The position numbers and the translations under genes were made by a program. Positions 34,972 through 43,492 of a DNA stretch of 64,000 nucleotides are shown here, piece by piece (position 1 is the first letter of the stretch; each line of letters starts with the position of its first letter). The stretch is taken from contig JADIMD010000010.1 in assembly GCA_017695015.1 (NCBI GenBank), forward strand, positions 1 to 64,000. Reading direction: 5' to 3'. Under the pieces are notes generated by a model, which saw only the letters and a program-made list of their open reading frames with translations, was not told the origin of the DNA and searched no databases. This DNA comes from Candidatus Cryptobacteroides faecigallinarum. GTDB lineage: Bacteria > Bacteroidota > Bacteroidia > Bacteroidales > UBA932.

Positions 34972-35594
34972 TATTCTCCTTCCTCTACCTTTTCGTAGTC
35001 GACATCCTTGACATTGTCGATGTCATCCATCCCGCTGCTCTTCTCTTGTCTGACTTCAGTGGCTTTCATGGCCCTGTTCATCTTCCAGGTGGCGATGAAT
35101 TCCGACACTCCGTAGACCAGCACGGCAATCCCGGCGAGAAGCACGAGGGCGCTGATAGAGTCAAACGGGCGGATGAGCAGCACGATGCCGCCTATTATGC
35201 AGAGCGACGGCAGGATATACACTGCGAAACTGCTGCTGACCACGCGGGATGCGCTTATGAGCACGGCAATCTGGCTGATACCGAAAATGAGAACGAGGAT
35301 GCCTATGAGAATCAGCATGAAGCTGGCGATTTCCTTAGGGAAAATGAACAGTACCACACCGAGGGCAATATCCACGACGGCATTGGTGACCATCAGGCTC
35401 AATGCCCCTCTCTGCCTGTTGATGATGCCGTATACGAGGGAGACTATGCCTGATGCTATCAGGAATGCGGCGAGGACCTTTACAACTATTATGAGTGATG
35501 TTTCAGGCTTGCTGACCATTATAATGCCGAGCACGATAGCTGTGATGGCTCTCAGCCAGCCTCCGAACTTGTTCCTGAATCCAAAAGTAATCAT
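34971..35594 (-). CDS. DUF308 (HdeD-like) membrane protein
   Basis: 207-residue inner-membrane protein with six hydrophobic segments in three pairs, the pattern of the DUF308/HdeD family, then an acidic cytoplasmic tail (DDIDNVKDVDYEKVEEGE). HdeD in E. coli is linked to acid resistance, but the wider family is uncharacterised. The ATG at 35592-35594 fits the promoter box 61 nt upstream; a longer frame adds a Cys-containing stretch with no hydrophobic start. It is the first gene of the dnaG operon and overlaps dnaG by one base. Confidence 0.82.
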   Translation of the reverse strand: MITFGFRNKFGGWLRAITAIVLGIIMVSKPETSLIIVVKVLAAFLIASGIVSLVYGIINRQRGALSLMVTNAVVDIALGVVLFIFPKEIASFMLILIGILVLIFGISQIAVLISASRVVSSSFAVYILPSLCIIGGIVLLIRPFDSISALVLLAGIAVLVYGVSEFIATWKMNRAMKATEVRQEKSSGMDDIDNVKDVDYEKVEEGE

Positions 35595-35655
35595 GTCTTT
35601 AACGGTTTTATGAAATAAATTAAAGCGGGTGTCCCATTGCACTCCGCACATTCTG

Positions 35656-35663
35656 CAAAAATA
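35656..35663 (-). promoter_or_regulatory. -7 box of the DUF308-dnaG-metG-mur operon
   Basis: CAAAAATA on the plus strand reads TATTTTTG on the minus strand, about 61 nt upstream of the DUF308 start. In the other direction a one-mismatch box, TATTTTCG (35676-35683), could serve the PHP gene. Confidence 0.55.
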
Positions 35664-35702
35664 GGAATTTTTTAGTATTTTCGCGGCAATTTCAGCATTC
35701 AT

Positions 35703-36527
35703 ATGACTCTTTACGACAACCATAACCACAGCCAGTTCTCATTTGATGGCGGCAGGACTTCAGTGGAGCGCTCGGCGGCTTCTGCCAGGGACCACGGGCT
35801 TGCCGGACTTTGCTTCACGGACCATTGTGACTTTTATGTCCCTCCCATGAAGGCAGGGTTCGAGCATCTGGTTCCGGAGGAGTTCGATGTGGCGGCCCAG
35901 CAGGCAGAGATAGATGCTGTGTCTTCCCGTCTGCAGGGCATCAGAATACTCAAAGGTGTCGAGGTTGGACTTTACAGGGACTGCAGGGAAAAGATAAGGC
36001 AGTATCTTGATTCGTGGACTTTCGACCAGGTCATCGCATCGGTGCATTATATCGACAATACCGACCCGTTCTACGGAGGGTATTACAAGGACAAGGACTG
36101 GAAGGAGGCATACGGGCATTATCTCGAAACCATATATGAGGAGATGACATGGCTCGGGAACTTCGATATAATGGGGCATTACGACTATGTTGCAAGGTAT
36201 GCCCCTTATGCAAAGGAAAGCATCTTCTACAAGGATTTTCCCGATATTTTCGACCGGATGCTGAAGTATCTTGCCGATGAGGGGAAAGCTGTTGAGATAA
36301 ACACCAAGACATATCAGCCTTATGGAGGCAGGACGCCTGTTCTGGATAAGGATATATTGCTTAGATTCAAGGAACTGGGAGGCGAGTTCATAAGCCTTGG
36401 CTCGGATTCGCACGACCCAGAAAGGACAGGGGACAAGTTCCCGTATTATGCCGGGTTAGTCAAATCTCTCGGGTTCAGGTATCTTGTACATTTCGAGAAC
36501 CGCAAACCAGTCCCTCTTCTTCTCTGA
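35703..36527 (+). CDS. PHP-domain histidinol-phosphatase family protein
   Basis: 274-residue metal-dependent phosphoesterase of the PHP superfamily, HisK/HisJ type. Metal ligands are recognisable in NHNHSQFSFDG (6-16), TDHCDF (39-44), KGVEVG, ASVHY, MGHYDY and LGSDSHD near the C-terminus. HisJ-type enzymes remove phosphate from histidinol phosphate; no other his gene is present, so it may act on another substrate. It is divergent from the DUF308 operon and ends 26 nt from convergent recQ. Confidence 0.85.
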   Translation: MTLYDNHNHSQFSFDGGRTSVERSAASARDHGLAGLCFTDHCDFYVPPMKAGFEHLVPEEFDVAAQQAEIDAVSSRLQGIRILKGVEVGLYRDCREKIRQYLDSWTFDQVIASVHYIDNTDPFYGGYYKDKDWKEAYGHYLETIYEEMTWLGNFDIMGHYDYVARYAPYAKESIFYKDFPDIFDRMLKYLADEGKAVEINTKTYQPYGGRTPVLDKDILLRFKELGGEFISLGSDSHDPERTGDKFPYYAGLVKSLGFRYLVHFENRKPVPLLL

Positions 36528-36553
36528 TTTGTTGCGTCATCCTGTGCGTCACA

Positions 36554-38770
36554 TCAGTTTGCCACTTCGCAGAGGAACTTTATCCTCACGAGGCGGACAT
36601 CCCTTTCGTCATAGTCCTGTCCTAGTTCTTCCATAGCCTCGTCAAGCGAGTCTGATTCCGCATCGTCCTTGAAATAGCTATATATGTCCTCCACAGTGTC
36701 ATCGTCCAGGTTTTCGCTGATATAATAGTTGAGGTCGAGTTTCGTCCCTGAATATACGATTGCCTCTATTTCGTCGAGCAGCTCTTCCATTTCCATCCCT
36801 CTTGCCTCCGCTATGTCTTCGAGAGGAAGTTTGCGGTCGACGCTCTGGATGATGAAGACCTTGTTGGCCGACTTGTTGACAGTGGACTTGACCACAAAAT
36901 CGTCAGGACGGTCGATCTCGTTCTCCTGGACATATTTCCCGATCAGTTCGATGAATTCCTTTCCGAATTTTCTCGCCTTCCCTTCTCCCACGCCCTGGCA
37001 GTTCTTCAGCTCGTCATAGGTCACAGGGTACATTATGGACATGTCTTCGAGCGAAGCATCGCTGAATATTACCCATTGCTGCAGGTTCATCTTCTTTGCG
37101 ACTGACTTCCGCAGGTCTTTGAGCATAGACAGGAGCATTGTGTCTCCTCCTCCGCCTCCTTTCATCCCTGCCGGGAATGCCTCGTCGTCATCGTCTTCGC
37201 CTTCCACGAATTCCCTGTCTTCCGTGAGCATCAGAGGGTAAGGGCTGTCGAGGAATTTCTTCCCTTCTTCAGTGACGGATACGAGTCCGTAGGATTCTAT
37301 ATCCTTGTGCAGCAGCCTGAGGATTATCCCCTGATGGATGACAGCACACCAGAATTTCATTGTGTGTTCCGAGCCTGCTCCGAAAAGTTCGAGACGGTCA
37401 TGGTGATATGACTTGATGAGAGAATTGGCGGCTCCTGCGAGGATGTTGGCAAGGTGTTCTGTCTTGAAATGTTCCGGCATGGACTGTATCAGCTCGATGA
37501 CAAGGCACATTTCTTCCTGCCCGTCGAATTTTTTCTTAGGATGCAGGCAGTTGTCGCATGCTCCGCAGTTCTCCTTTTCATATTCTTCACCGAAATAGTT
37601 GAGCAGCAGTTTCCTGCGGCACTGGTTCGATTCCGCATAGGCAACTGTCTCCTGCAGCAGCTGTTTGCCGATTTCCTGTTCTGCGATAGGCTTCCCCTGC
37701 ATGAATTTTTCCAGCTTCAGGATGTCCTTGTAGCTGTAGAAGGCAAGGCAGATGCCCTCCTTGCCGTCTCTTCCTGCCCTCCCTGTCTCCTGGTAATATC
37801 CTTCCAGGCTTTTCGGGATGTCGTAATGGATTACGAATCTCACATCCGGCTTGTCGATGCCCATTCCGAAGGCTATCGTGGCCACTATCACATCCACTTC
37901 TTCCGACAGGAATTTGTCCTGGTTTTCCGCCCTTGTCTTCGCGTCAAGTCCCGCATGGTATGGCAATGCCTTTATCCCGTTGATGTTCAACAGCTCCGCC
38001 AGCTCTTCCACCTTCTTCCTGCTGAGGCAGTAGATTATCCCGGAGCGGTGAGGGTGCTGCTTTATGAACTTTATGATTTCTCTTTTCGGGTCTGACTTGT
38101 CCCTGACTTCATAATAAAGGTTCGGTCTGTTGAAAGACGACTTGAACACCTTGGCGTCCATCATGCCGAGATTCTTCTGGATATCACTCTGGACTTTCGG
38201 TGTGGCAGTCGCGGTCAACGCTATTATCGGGGCGATTGCGATTTCTTCAATAATGGAACGGATACGACGGTATTCAGGTCTGAAGTCATGCCCCCATTCC
38301 GAAATGCAGTGGGCTTCGTCGATAGCGTAAAAAGAGATTTTGATTTCTTTGAGCAGCGCGATATTTTCTGCTTTGGTCAGGGATTCCGGGGCGACATACA
38401 GCAGTTTGGTCACTCCGGAAAGCAGATCCTGTTTCACTTCATTGATCTGTGCTTTCGACAGCGAGGAGTTGAGGAAATGGGCAATCCCTTCCTGTCCTGA
38501 GACAAATCCGCGGATTGCGTCGACCTGGTTCTTCATCAATGCGATAAGAGGGGAGATCACAATCGCCGTCCCCTCCATCACAAGTGCCGGGAGTTGGTAG
38601 CAGAGCGATTTGCCCCCTCCCGTAGGCATGAGCACGAATGCGTTTTTGCCGCTGATGAGATGGGTGATGATTTCTTCCTGACCTTTCTTGAAAGAGTCGA
38701 ACCCGAAGAATTCTTTCAGTTTTCCTTTAAGAACTGCCGAATCGATTTCCATAAGCGAAAATAATTTCAT
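36554..38770 (-). CDS. recQ: ATP-dependent DNA helicase RecQ
   Basis: 738-residue 3'-5' superfamily 2 helicase for recombination and fork repair. Walker A PTGGGKS (49-55), DEAH (151-154), the aromatic-rich loop after it (CISEWGHDFRPEY), RQC zinc site with four Cys (CRRK, CGACDNC) and an HRDC domain (about 545-620) are present. The C-terminal 110 residues beyond HRDC (helix-turn-helix-like) are typical of the longer Bacteroidetes RecQ. Start at the ATG 38768-38770; Met7 is an alternative. It is divergent from nhaA. Confidence 0.95.
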   Translation of the reverse strand: MKLFSLMEIDSAVLKGKLKEFFGFDSFKKGQEEIITHLISGKNAFVLMPTGGGKSLCYQLPALVMEGTAIVISPLIALMKNQVDAIRGFVSGQEGIAHFLNSSLSKAQINEVKQDLLSGVTKLLYVAPESLTKAENIALLKEIKISFYAIDEAHCISEWGHDFRPEYRRIRSIIEEIAIAPIIALTATATPKVQSDIQKNLGMMDAKVFKSSFNRPNLYYEVRDKSDPKREIIKFIKQHPHRSGIIYCLSRKKVEELAELLNINGIKALPYHAGLDAKTRAENQDKFLSEEVDVIVATIAFGMGIDKPDVRFVIHYDIPKSLEGYYQETGRAGRDGKEGICLAFYSYKDILKLEKFMQGKPIAEQEIGKQLLQETVAYAESNQCRRKLLLNYFGEEYEKENCGACDNCLHPKKKFDGQEEMCLVIELIQSMPEHFKTEHLANILAGAANSLIKSYHHDRLELFGAGSEHTMKFWCAVIHQGIILRLLHKDIESYGLVSVTEEGKKFLDSPYPLMLTEDREFVEGEDDDDEAFPAGMKGGGGGDTMLLSMLKDLRKSVAKKMNLQQWVIFSDASLEDMSIMYPVTYDELKNCQGVGEGKARKFGKEFIELIGKYVQENEIDRPDDFVVKSTVNKSANKVFIIQSVDRKLPLEDIAEARGMEMEELLDEIEAIVYSGTKLDLNYYISENLDDDTVEDIYSYFKDDAESDSLDEAMEELGQDYDERDVRLVRIKFLCEVAN

Positions 38771-38823
38771 CTAAATTATAACAATATTTTTGGCAATACA
38801 AATTTTATTGGCTTTTTTAATTG

Positions 38824-38831
38824 TATATTTG
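38824..38831 (+). promoter_or_regulatory. -7 box of nhaA
   Basis: TATATTTG is a perfect TAnnTTTG. It predicts a transcript start near 38838, almost on the first ATG (38840), which is why the ATG at 38858 is preferred. Confidence 0.6.
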
Positions 38832-38857
38832 CCGTCTGAATGCAAAAATGTATCGAT

Positions 38858-40051
38858 ATGTCCATTAAAGGCATACTGCACAATCCTGCTGCAGGGGGAG
38901 TGCTTCTCCTTTCATGTGCCCTTGCGGCTGTGTTTATGGCTTCTGTGCCTTCCTTGCAGTGGTTTGACAGGATATGGGATATCCCGGCTTCGGTCAATCT
39001 CGGAAATTTCTCCCTGGAGATGTCCCTGCGGGAATGGATCAATGATGCCCTGATGGCCGTGTTCTTCTTCCTTGCCGGTCTTGAGATCAAGAGGGAGATG
39101 GTTGCAGGCCGCCTGTCGTCAGTGAAAAAGTCGACACTGCCTGTAATGGCGGCATTGGGAGGTATGCTGTTCCCGGCTCTGATATATGCGGCTTTCAATT
39201 CAGGCAATCCTGAGACGGCCGGCGGTTGGGGTATTCCGATGGCTACCGATATAGCATTCGCTGTGGGAGTTCTTTCAGTGCTTGGCGACAGGGTCCCTGC
39301 AGGGGTCAAGATATTTCTGATGACTTTGGCCGTTGTGGACGATCTCGGAGCAATAGTGGTCCTTGCCCTGTTCTATCCTGTCCATCCTGTAGACTGGATG
39401 TATTTCGGCTTCATGACGTTTATACTTGCGGTCCTTGTGGTGATGAACATCAGGAATGTGAGGAGGCGGTCCGTTTACCTTCTGCTCGGGCTGGTGCTGT
39501 GGTACTTTACATACATGTCGGGGATTCACGCCACTGTGGCAGGAGTCTTGCTTGCCATGACGATTCCGTCAGGTATGTCGGTCCAGGATGCTGACGGCAA
39601 CATGAGGAAACTCATAGATCCGAGGGTGCTCGGGCTGGAATCCCGCCTGTCCCCTCTGGTCAATCTTCTGATAGTCCCGCTGTTTGCTTTGGCGAACGCA
39701 GGCGTGGCGTTCAGGCCGGAAGCTCTGGCAGGAGGGATGTCCCCTGTTGTTCCAGGCATATTTTTCGGACTTCTTCTCGGGAAGCCGGCAGGAATATTCC
39801 TGTTCAGTTTTCTGAGCATCAAGTCCGGGCTGGCAGTCCTGCCTGCAGGTGTCAAATGGTCGCATGTCGCAGCTGTGGGCATGCTCGGCGGAATAGGGTT
39901 CACGATGTCTATTTTCATCGACAACCTTTCATTTGCGGACCAGATGATTACCGATACGGGCAAACTCGCCATATTAGTGACATCTGTCATCGCCATGGTT
40001 CTCGGACTGGTGTCGATGGCATTTGCATGCAAGAAACAGATAAACCATTAA
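38858..40051 (+). CDS. nhaA: Na+/H+ antiporter NhaA
   Basis: 397-residue inner-membrane antiporter that expels sodium in exchange for protons, regulating pH and salt. The ion site is formed by D131 in ATDIAFAVG and D161-D162 in VVDDLGAI, equivalent to D133, D163 and D164 of E. coli NhaA. Twelve membrane segments are expected and the FFFLAGLEIKRE signature (69-80) is typical. The frame can start 6 codons earlier at 38840, but the promoter box would leave no leader there. FKBP follows 13 nt after the stop. Confidence 0.94.
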   Translation: MSIKGILHNPAAGGVLLLSCALAAVFMASVPSLQWFDRIWDIPASVNLGNFSLEMSLREWINDALMAVFFFLAGLEIKREMVAGRLSSVKKSTLPVMAALGGMLFPALIYAAFNSGNPETAGGWGIPMATDIAFAVGVLSVLGDRVPAGVKIFLMTLAVVDDLGAIVVLALFYPVHPVDWMYFGFMTFILAVLVVMNIRNVRRRSVYLLLGLVLWYFTYMSGIHATVAGVLLAMTIPSGMSVQDADGNMRKLIDPRVLGLESRLSPLVNLLIVPLFALANAGVAFRPEALAGGMSPVVPGIFFGLLLGKPAGIFLFSFLSIKSGLAVLPAGVKWSHVAAVGMLGGIGFTMSIFIDNLSFADQMITDTGKLAILVTSVIAMVLGLVSMAFACKKQINH

Positions 40052-40064
40052 ATAATTAAAGACA

Positions 40065-40832
40065 ATGAAAACAGTTAAATTTTTCGCAGTCGCTGCAGCA
40101 GCTCTTTTCCTTGCTGCAGCATGCAAGTCCAGCACGGACGGGATTGAGATGGAGGCACAGCTTCCTACCAATGCAGAGAGGGATTCTGTAAGCTACCTTG
40201 TAGGTGTGCAGTTCGGCTATTTCATCAAGACCAACAATTTCGGTGAGGATCTGAACTATGCCCAGGTGAGGAAGGGTATGATGGATTTCATCAACGCAGA
40301 AGGCAATATAAGGGATGAGGGTTTCAACAACCAGTTCAAGATCAGCCCTGAGCTTACCAACACCCTCTTCAATGCCTATATAGGAAAGAGGAATGCCTAC
40401 AACGCAGAGCTTAACCTCAAGAAAGGAGAGAAATTCCTTGAGGAGAACTTCAATGAGGCAGGTATCGTAGCTACCGAGAGCGGTCTCCAGTACCGTATCG
40501 TGGCTGACGGCAACGAAGTGAAGCCGACCGTAAAGGACACCGTGTATGTACACTACACCGGAACTCTCCTTGACGGCACCCAGTTCGATGCAAGCGACAA
40601 GACCAAGGACCCTGTCAAGATGCTCCTTAACAGGACTATCGAAGGCTGGAAGGAAGGTCTGCCTCTTATCGGTGAGGGTGGCAAGATCCAGCTTTATGTT
40701 CCTGCTGACCTCGCATACGGTACACGCCGTATGGGCCAGATTGAGCCTAACTCTACCCTTATCTTCGACATTGACCTCGTGAAGGTGGGCAAGGCTCCTG
40801 TAGAGGAAGAGAAAGACGCAAAGAAGAAATAG
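40065..40832 (+). CDS. FKBP-type peptidyl-prolyl cis-trans isomerase, lipoprotein
   Basis: 255-residue proline isomerase. Lipobox LAAAC sets the lipidated Cys at 20. An N-terminal helical dimerisation domain of the Mip/FkpA kind (about 35-130) is followed by one FKBP domain (about 135-242) with VHYTGTLLDGTQFDAS, GWKEGLPLIGEGGK and VPADLAYG. A Lys/Glu-rich tail ends the protein. It helps envelope proteins fold. It starts 13 nt after nhaA and may share its transcript. Confidence 0.93.
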   Translation: MKTVKFFAVAAAALFLAAACKSSTDGIEMEAQLPTNAERDSVSYLVGVQFGYFIKTNNFGEDLNYAQVRKGMMDFINAEGNIRDEGFNNQFKISPELTNTLFNAYIGKRNAYNAELNLKKGEKFLEENFNEAGIVATESGLQYRIVADGNEVKPTVKDTVYVHYTGTLLDGTQFDASDKTKDPVKMLLNRTIEGWKEGLPLIGEGGKIQLYVPADLAYGTRRMGQIEPNSTLIFDIDLVKVGKAPVEEEKDAKKK

Positions 40833-40841
40833 TCCCGGATT

Positions 40842-41204
40842 ATGGCATTGGAACTCGAAGGCAAAATAGTGCGCAAGCTGAATGTGCAGTCCGGCACTTC
40901 GGCAAGAGGAGCCTGGTCGAAACAGGAGTTCATCCTTGAATTCCAGGAGGGGAATTTCCCTTCACAGGCATGTCTCAATGTGTGGGGAGAGGACAAGGTC
41001 AAGGACCTGGAGAAATACCAGGTGGGCGACAAGGTGAAGGTTGCCTTCAATATCAGCAGCCGGGAGTTCAACGGCCGCTGGTATACCGATCTCCGTGTCT
41101 GGAGAATTGAGCCGGCAGGAGGAGCTGCTCCGGCTGCCCCGATGCCGACTGTAGATGATATGCCTGCGGATCTCGAAGACGGCAACGACGATCTTCCGTT
41201 CTGA
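40842..41204 (+). CDS. DUF3127 OB-fold protein with SSB-like acidic tip
   Basis: 120-residue DUF3127 protein. The N-terminal 90 residues form an OB-like fold (LEGKIVRKLNVQSGTSARG, FPSQACLNVWG, VAFNISSREFNGRWYTDLR). A Pro/Ala linker is followed by an acidic tail ending DDLPF, very like the DDIPF tip by which SSB recruits repair proteins. DUF3127 members are uncharacterised; a single-strand DNA-binding role is an inference. It begins 9 nt after the FKBP gene and is followed by a strong terminator. Confidence 0.8.
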   Translation: MALELEGKIVRKLNVQSGTSARGAWSKQEFILEFQEGNFPSQACLNVWGEDKVKDLEKYQVGDKVKVAFNISSREFNGRWYTDLRVWRIEPAGGAAPAAPMPTVDDMPADLEDGNDDLPF

Positions 41205-41229
41205 CGGTCTGCCGCAGTTTTGAAATGTG

Positions 41230-41268
41230 AGGGGATGACTCAAAATGAAAGTCATCCCCTTGTTGTTT
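41230..41268 (+). terminator. Terminator after the DUF3127 gene
   Basis: GGGGATGACT (41231-41240) pairs with AGTCATCCCC (41250-41259), with a 9-nt loop, then TTGTTGTTT. Confidence 0.85.
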
Positions 41269-41369
41269 CCCGTGAGGTCTGGCCCGGCTTCCCTGTCGAG
41301 CCTTCTTTTTGTTGTCGGTTTCCTTAAACTTGTGTCCTGTGTCCTGCCGATATGACGAATCCGTAATAG

Positions 41370-41383
41370 TGATAACGCTATCA
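41370..41383. promoter_or_regulatory. Palindrome upstream of the alpha/beta hydrolase gene
   Basis: TGATAACGCTATCA has perfect TGATA/TATCA arms and lies 34 bp upstream of the -7 box at 41418. It may be an operator for an unknown regulator. The rest of 41269-41417 shows nothing I recognise. Confidence 0.35.
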
Positions 41384-41417
41384 GTAAATGGTATACATTA
41401 CGGTGTCAACTTCTGAA

Positions 41418-41425
41418 TAACTTTG
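41418..41425 (+). promoter_or_regulatory. -7 box of the alpha/beta hydrolase gene
   Basis: TAACTTTG, 20 nt upstream of the ATG at 41446. No TTG at the -33 position, so the promoter may need an activator. Confidence 0.6.
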
Positions 41426-41445
41426 CATTATTAAAAATTACGCTT

Positions 41446-42513
41446 ATGCACAGGTTGAAATTCTTATGCTTTACTGCTTTTTGTGCGGCTGTCACGACAG
41501 TTTCAGGCTGCAATGATGTAACTGATAAATCAAACGAAGATATGGAGAAACTCGAACTTACTACTGAATGGGACAAGGTGTTTCCTCAAAGCGACAAGGT
41601 GGACCACAGCAAGATAACATTTCATAACCGTTATGGAGTGACACTTGCGGCAGACCTTTATATTCCGAAAAATGCATCGGGCAAGCTTCCTGCAATCGCC
41701 ATGAGCGGTCCTTACGGAGCTGTTAAGGAGCAGGTCTCCGGATTGTATGCACAGACTCTGGCAGAGCGCGGTTTCCTGACCATCGCCTTTGACCCTTCTT
41801 TTACTGGAGAAAGCGGAGGACAGCCCCGTGCTGTGTCATCTCCTGACATCAACACTGAAGATTTCTGCGCAGCTGTGGATTATCTTTCCACACGCGAAGA
41901 TGTTGATCCGGAGCGCATCGGAATACTCGGTGTCTGCGGATTCGGAGGTTTTGCGGTCAATGCTGCTGCCATTGACACCCGTATCAAGGCGACAGTGGCT
42001 GTGACGATGTATGACATGACCCGTGTGACTGCCAAAGGCTATTTTGATGAGAATGACAGTGCCGATGCCCGTTACGAGATGAAGCGGCGGTTGAACGCGC
42101 AGCGTACCGAGGACTATAGAAACGGGACTTATGCCCATGCTGGTGGCAATCCTGAAGTGGCTCCTGCCGATGCTCCGCAGTTCCTGAAGGATTATGTGGA
42201 TTTCTACAAGACAAAGCGCGGATATCACGCCCGTTCCCTCGGCTCCAATGAAGGGTTCAACACTACAGCAGCCTTGTCTCTCATCAATATGCCGATTCTG
42301 TCATATGCAGACGAGATCCGAAGTGCGGTCCTGCTCGTGCATGGAGAGAATGCCCATTCCCGTTATTTCAGCGAGGATGCCTTCAAGCTGCTTACAGGAG
42401 ACAACAAGGAATTGCTGATTGTGCCCAGAGCTGTCCACACCGACCTGTATGACCATGTGGATGTGATTCCGTTCGACAAGATAGAGTCTTTCTACAAGGA
42501 ATATCTGAAATAA
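41446..42513 (+). CDS. Alpha/beta hydrolase lipoprotein with Cys nucleophile
   Basis: 355-residue alpha/beta hydrolase. A lipobox-like VSGC places Cys 22 for lipidation. The nucleophile elbow is GVCGFGG, so C164 occupies the usual Ser position, as in dienelactone hydrolase. The oxyanion region SGPYGAVKEQ (87-96) and late Asp/His candidates (LLVHGENAHSRY, VPRAVHTDLYD) complete the fold. Similar Bacteroidales proteins are annotated only as alpha/beta hydrolases; substrate unknown. It is a single gene with its own promoter, a palindrome upstream and a terminator after. Confidence 0.83.
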   Translation: MHRLKFLCFTAFCAAVTTVSGCNDVTDKSNEDMEKLELTTEWDKVFPQSDKVDHSKITFHNRYGVTLAADLYIPKNASGKLPAIAMSGPYGAVKEQVSGLYAQTLAERGFLTIAFDPSFTGESGGQPRAVSSPDINTEDFCAAVDYLSTREDVDPERIGILGVCGFGGFAVNAAAIDTRIKATVAVTMYDMTRVTAKGYFDENDSADARYEMKRRLNAQRTEDYRNGTYAHAGGNPEVAPADAPQFLKDYVDFYKTKRGYHARSLGSNEGFNTTAALSLINMPILSYADEIRSAVLLVHGENAHSRYFSEDAFKLLTGDNKELLIVPRAVHTDLYDHVDVIPFDKIESFYKEYLK

Positions 42514-42552
42514 AACCATTCCCTACCAGAATCTGCCTTGAACTATGATCTG

Positions 42553-42595
42553 ATACCCTGAACAGCTCTTCCAAGAGCCGTCCAGGGTATTTTTG
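42553..42595 (+). terminator. Terminator after the alpha/beta hydrolase
   Basis: ATACCCTG (42553-42560) pairs with CAGGGTAT (42583-42590). An inner GGCTCTT/AAGAGCC-like stem is present, then a T-run. Confidence 0.8.
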
Positions 42596-42644
42596 TCGTG
42601 TTATTTATTTGGGAAAATGTATCGAACCCTGCCTGATTCGCTTG

Positions 42645-42719
42645 AAAAAGTGTAACGAACCTTGCATTTTTCATTGCCAATTCTCCTATGCCCATAATGC
42701 ATTTATCCCTACACTTTTT
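42645..42719. repeat. 75-bp inverted-repeat element with a 15-mer shared with 26445
   Basis: AAAAAGTGTA (42645-42654) and TACACTTTTT (42710-42719) are perfect 10-bp inverted ends. Inside is CATTTTTCATTGCCA (42665-42679), identical to 26445-26459. An imperfect direct repeat, GTATCGAACCCTGC (42619-42632) and GTAACGAACCTTGC (42652-42665), overlaps the left end. It looks like a miniature element or insertion-sequence remnant; no coding sequence is present in 42596-42801. Confidence 0.45.
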
Positions 42720-42801
42720 ACTTATCTTCCATGACAATGTTTCCAATTATTTATAGCAGTTATAAAAGGCCATAGGACCACTATTGCAAAAAAGCAGGAT
42801 A

Positions 42802-43245
42802 TTACCGGAGTTCTGGGCCTCCGTAGAAGTCGAGCATCTCGTTGTAGTCCACCTGGTCCATCATTGAGCTGATGATTTCTTCAGGACTGGCATCTATGGT
42901 GGTCTCCTTTCCGTCTATGGTGATGGTTGTCTGCTGCGAGGACCTGGATGCTGCAGGCGGTGCGGGTTCAGGAGTCCAGTCGTGCGGGTCATTCCTGTAC
43001 TGGTAATAATGTATTATCTTGTTCTCGTGGTCTATGGATTTGATGTCAAGGACATCCTTTGTCGGATCGTAGTTCGTGAATTCTTCGAGATATCTGTTCT
43101 GCGGCCAGGGGTCGTCTTCCCGGCAGTAGTATGCGATTGAGCAGACTGTCGGAACCAATATTAAGATAATGAAAAATATTCCTGCCCAGATGGCTATGGT
43201 GGTGCGGATCCGGCTGTCGTCGGGGTTTTCTAAAAATGGGTTCAT
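42802..43245 (-). CDS. Small single-pass membrane protein of unknown function
   Basis: 147 residues from the ATG at 43243-43245. A short cytoplasmic start (MNPFLENPDDSRIR) precedes one strong membrane segment (about 15-39). A soluble part rich in Tyr, Asp and Pro follows, with DGKETTIDASPEEIISSMMD near the end. No named family is recognised. A longer frame reaches past the promoter and is unlikely. The -7 box is 16 nt upstream. The gene stands alone between an inverted-repeat element and a 387-bp stretch without intact genes. Confidence 0.65.
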   Translation of the reverse strand: MNPFLENPDDSRIRTTIAIWAGIFFIILILVPTVCSIAYYCREDDPWPQNRYLEEFTNYDPTKDVLDIKSIDHENKIIHYYQYRNDPHDWTPEPAPPAASRSSQQTTITIDGKETTIDASPEEIISSMMDQVDYNEMLDFYGGPELR

Positions 43246-43261
43246 GGCTTTCAGTTTTTGG

Positions 43262-43269
43262 CAAAAGTA
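43262..43269 (-). promoter_or_regulatory. -7 box of the small membrane protein gene
   Basis: CAAAAGTA on the plus strand reads TACTTTTG on the minus strand. A palindrome CGACA-N5-TGTCG (43281-43295) covers the region just upstream, where the -33 element would be. Confidence 0.55.
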
Positions 43270-43492
43270 GGTGAGGAGGACGACAAAATGTGTCGTTCGG
43301 TGAATTTTCTGCGGCATATATTCAATATTCTCTGCTTACATCTCACCTTTTCAACCGACATCTGCGCAAGCAACCATCGTCCTACGCTCTGAGTGGCATC
43401 TTCTCTGCACATATTTCCAGGACGGGGGTAGCGGACTACGAACATGTCGTTCTGATATGATGTTGGTATACAGTAAGATACAAAAGACTCTT

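Noticed and set aside
38776-39309. Minus-strand open frame opposite the start of nhaA
   Set aside because: The plus strand holds nhaA with its active-site residues; the opposite frame has low-complexity Pro/Ala/Arg content typical of a shadow.
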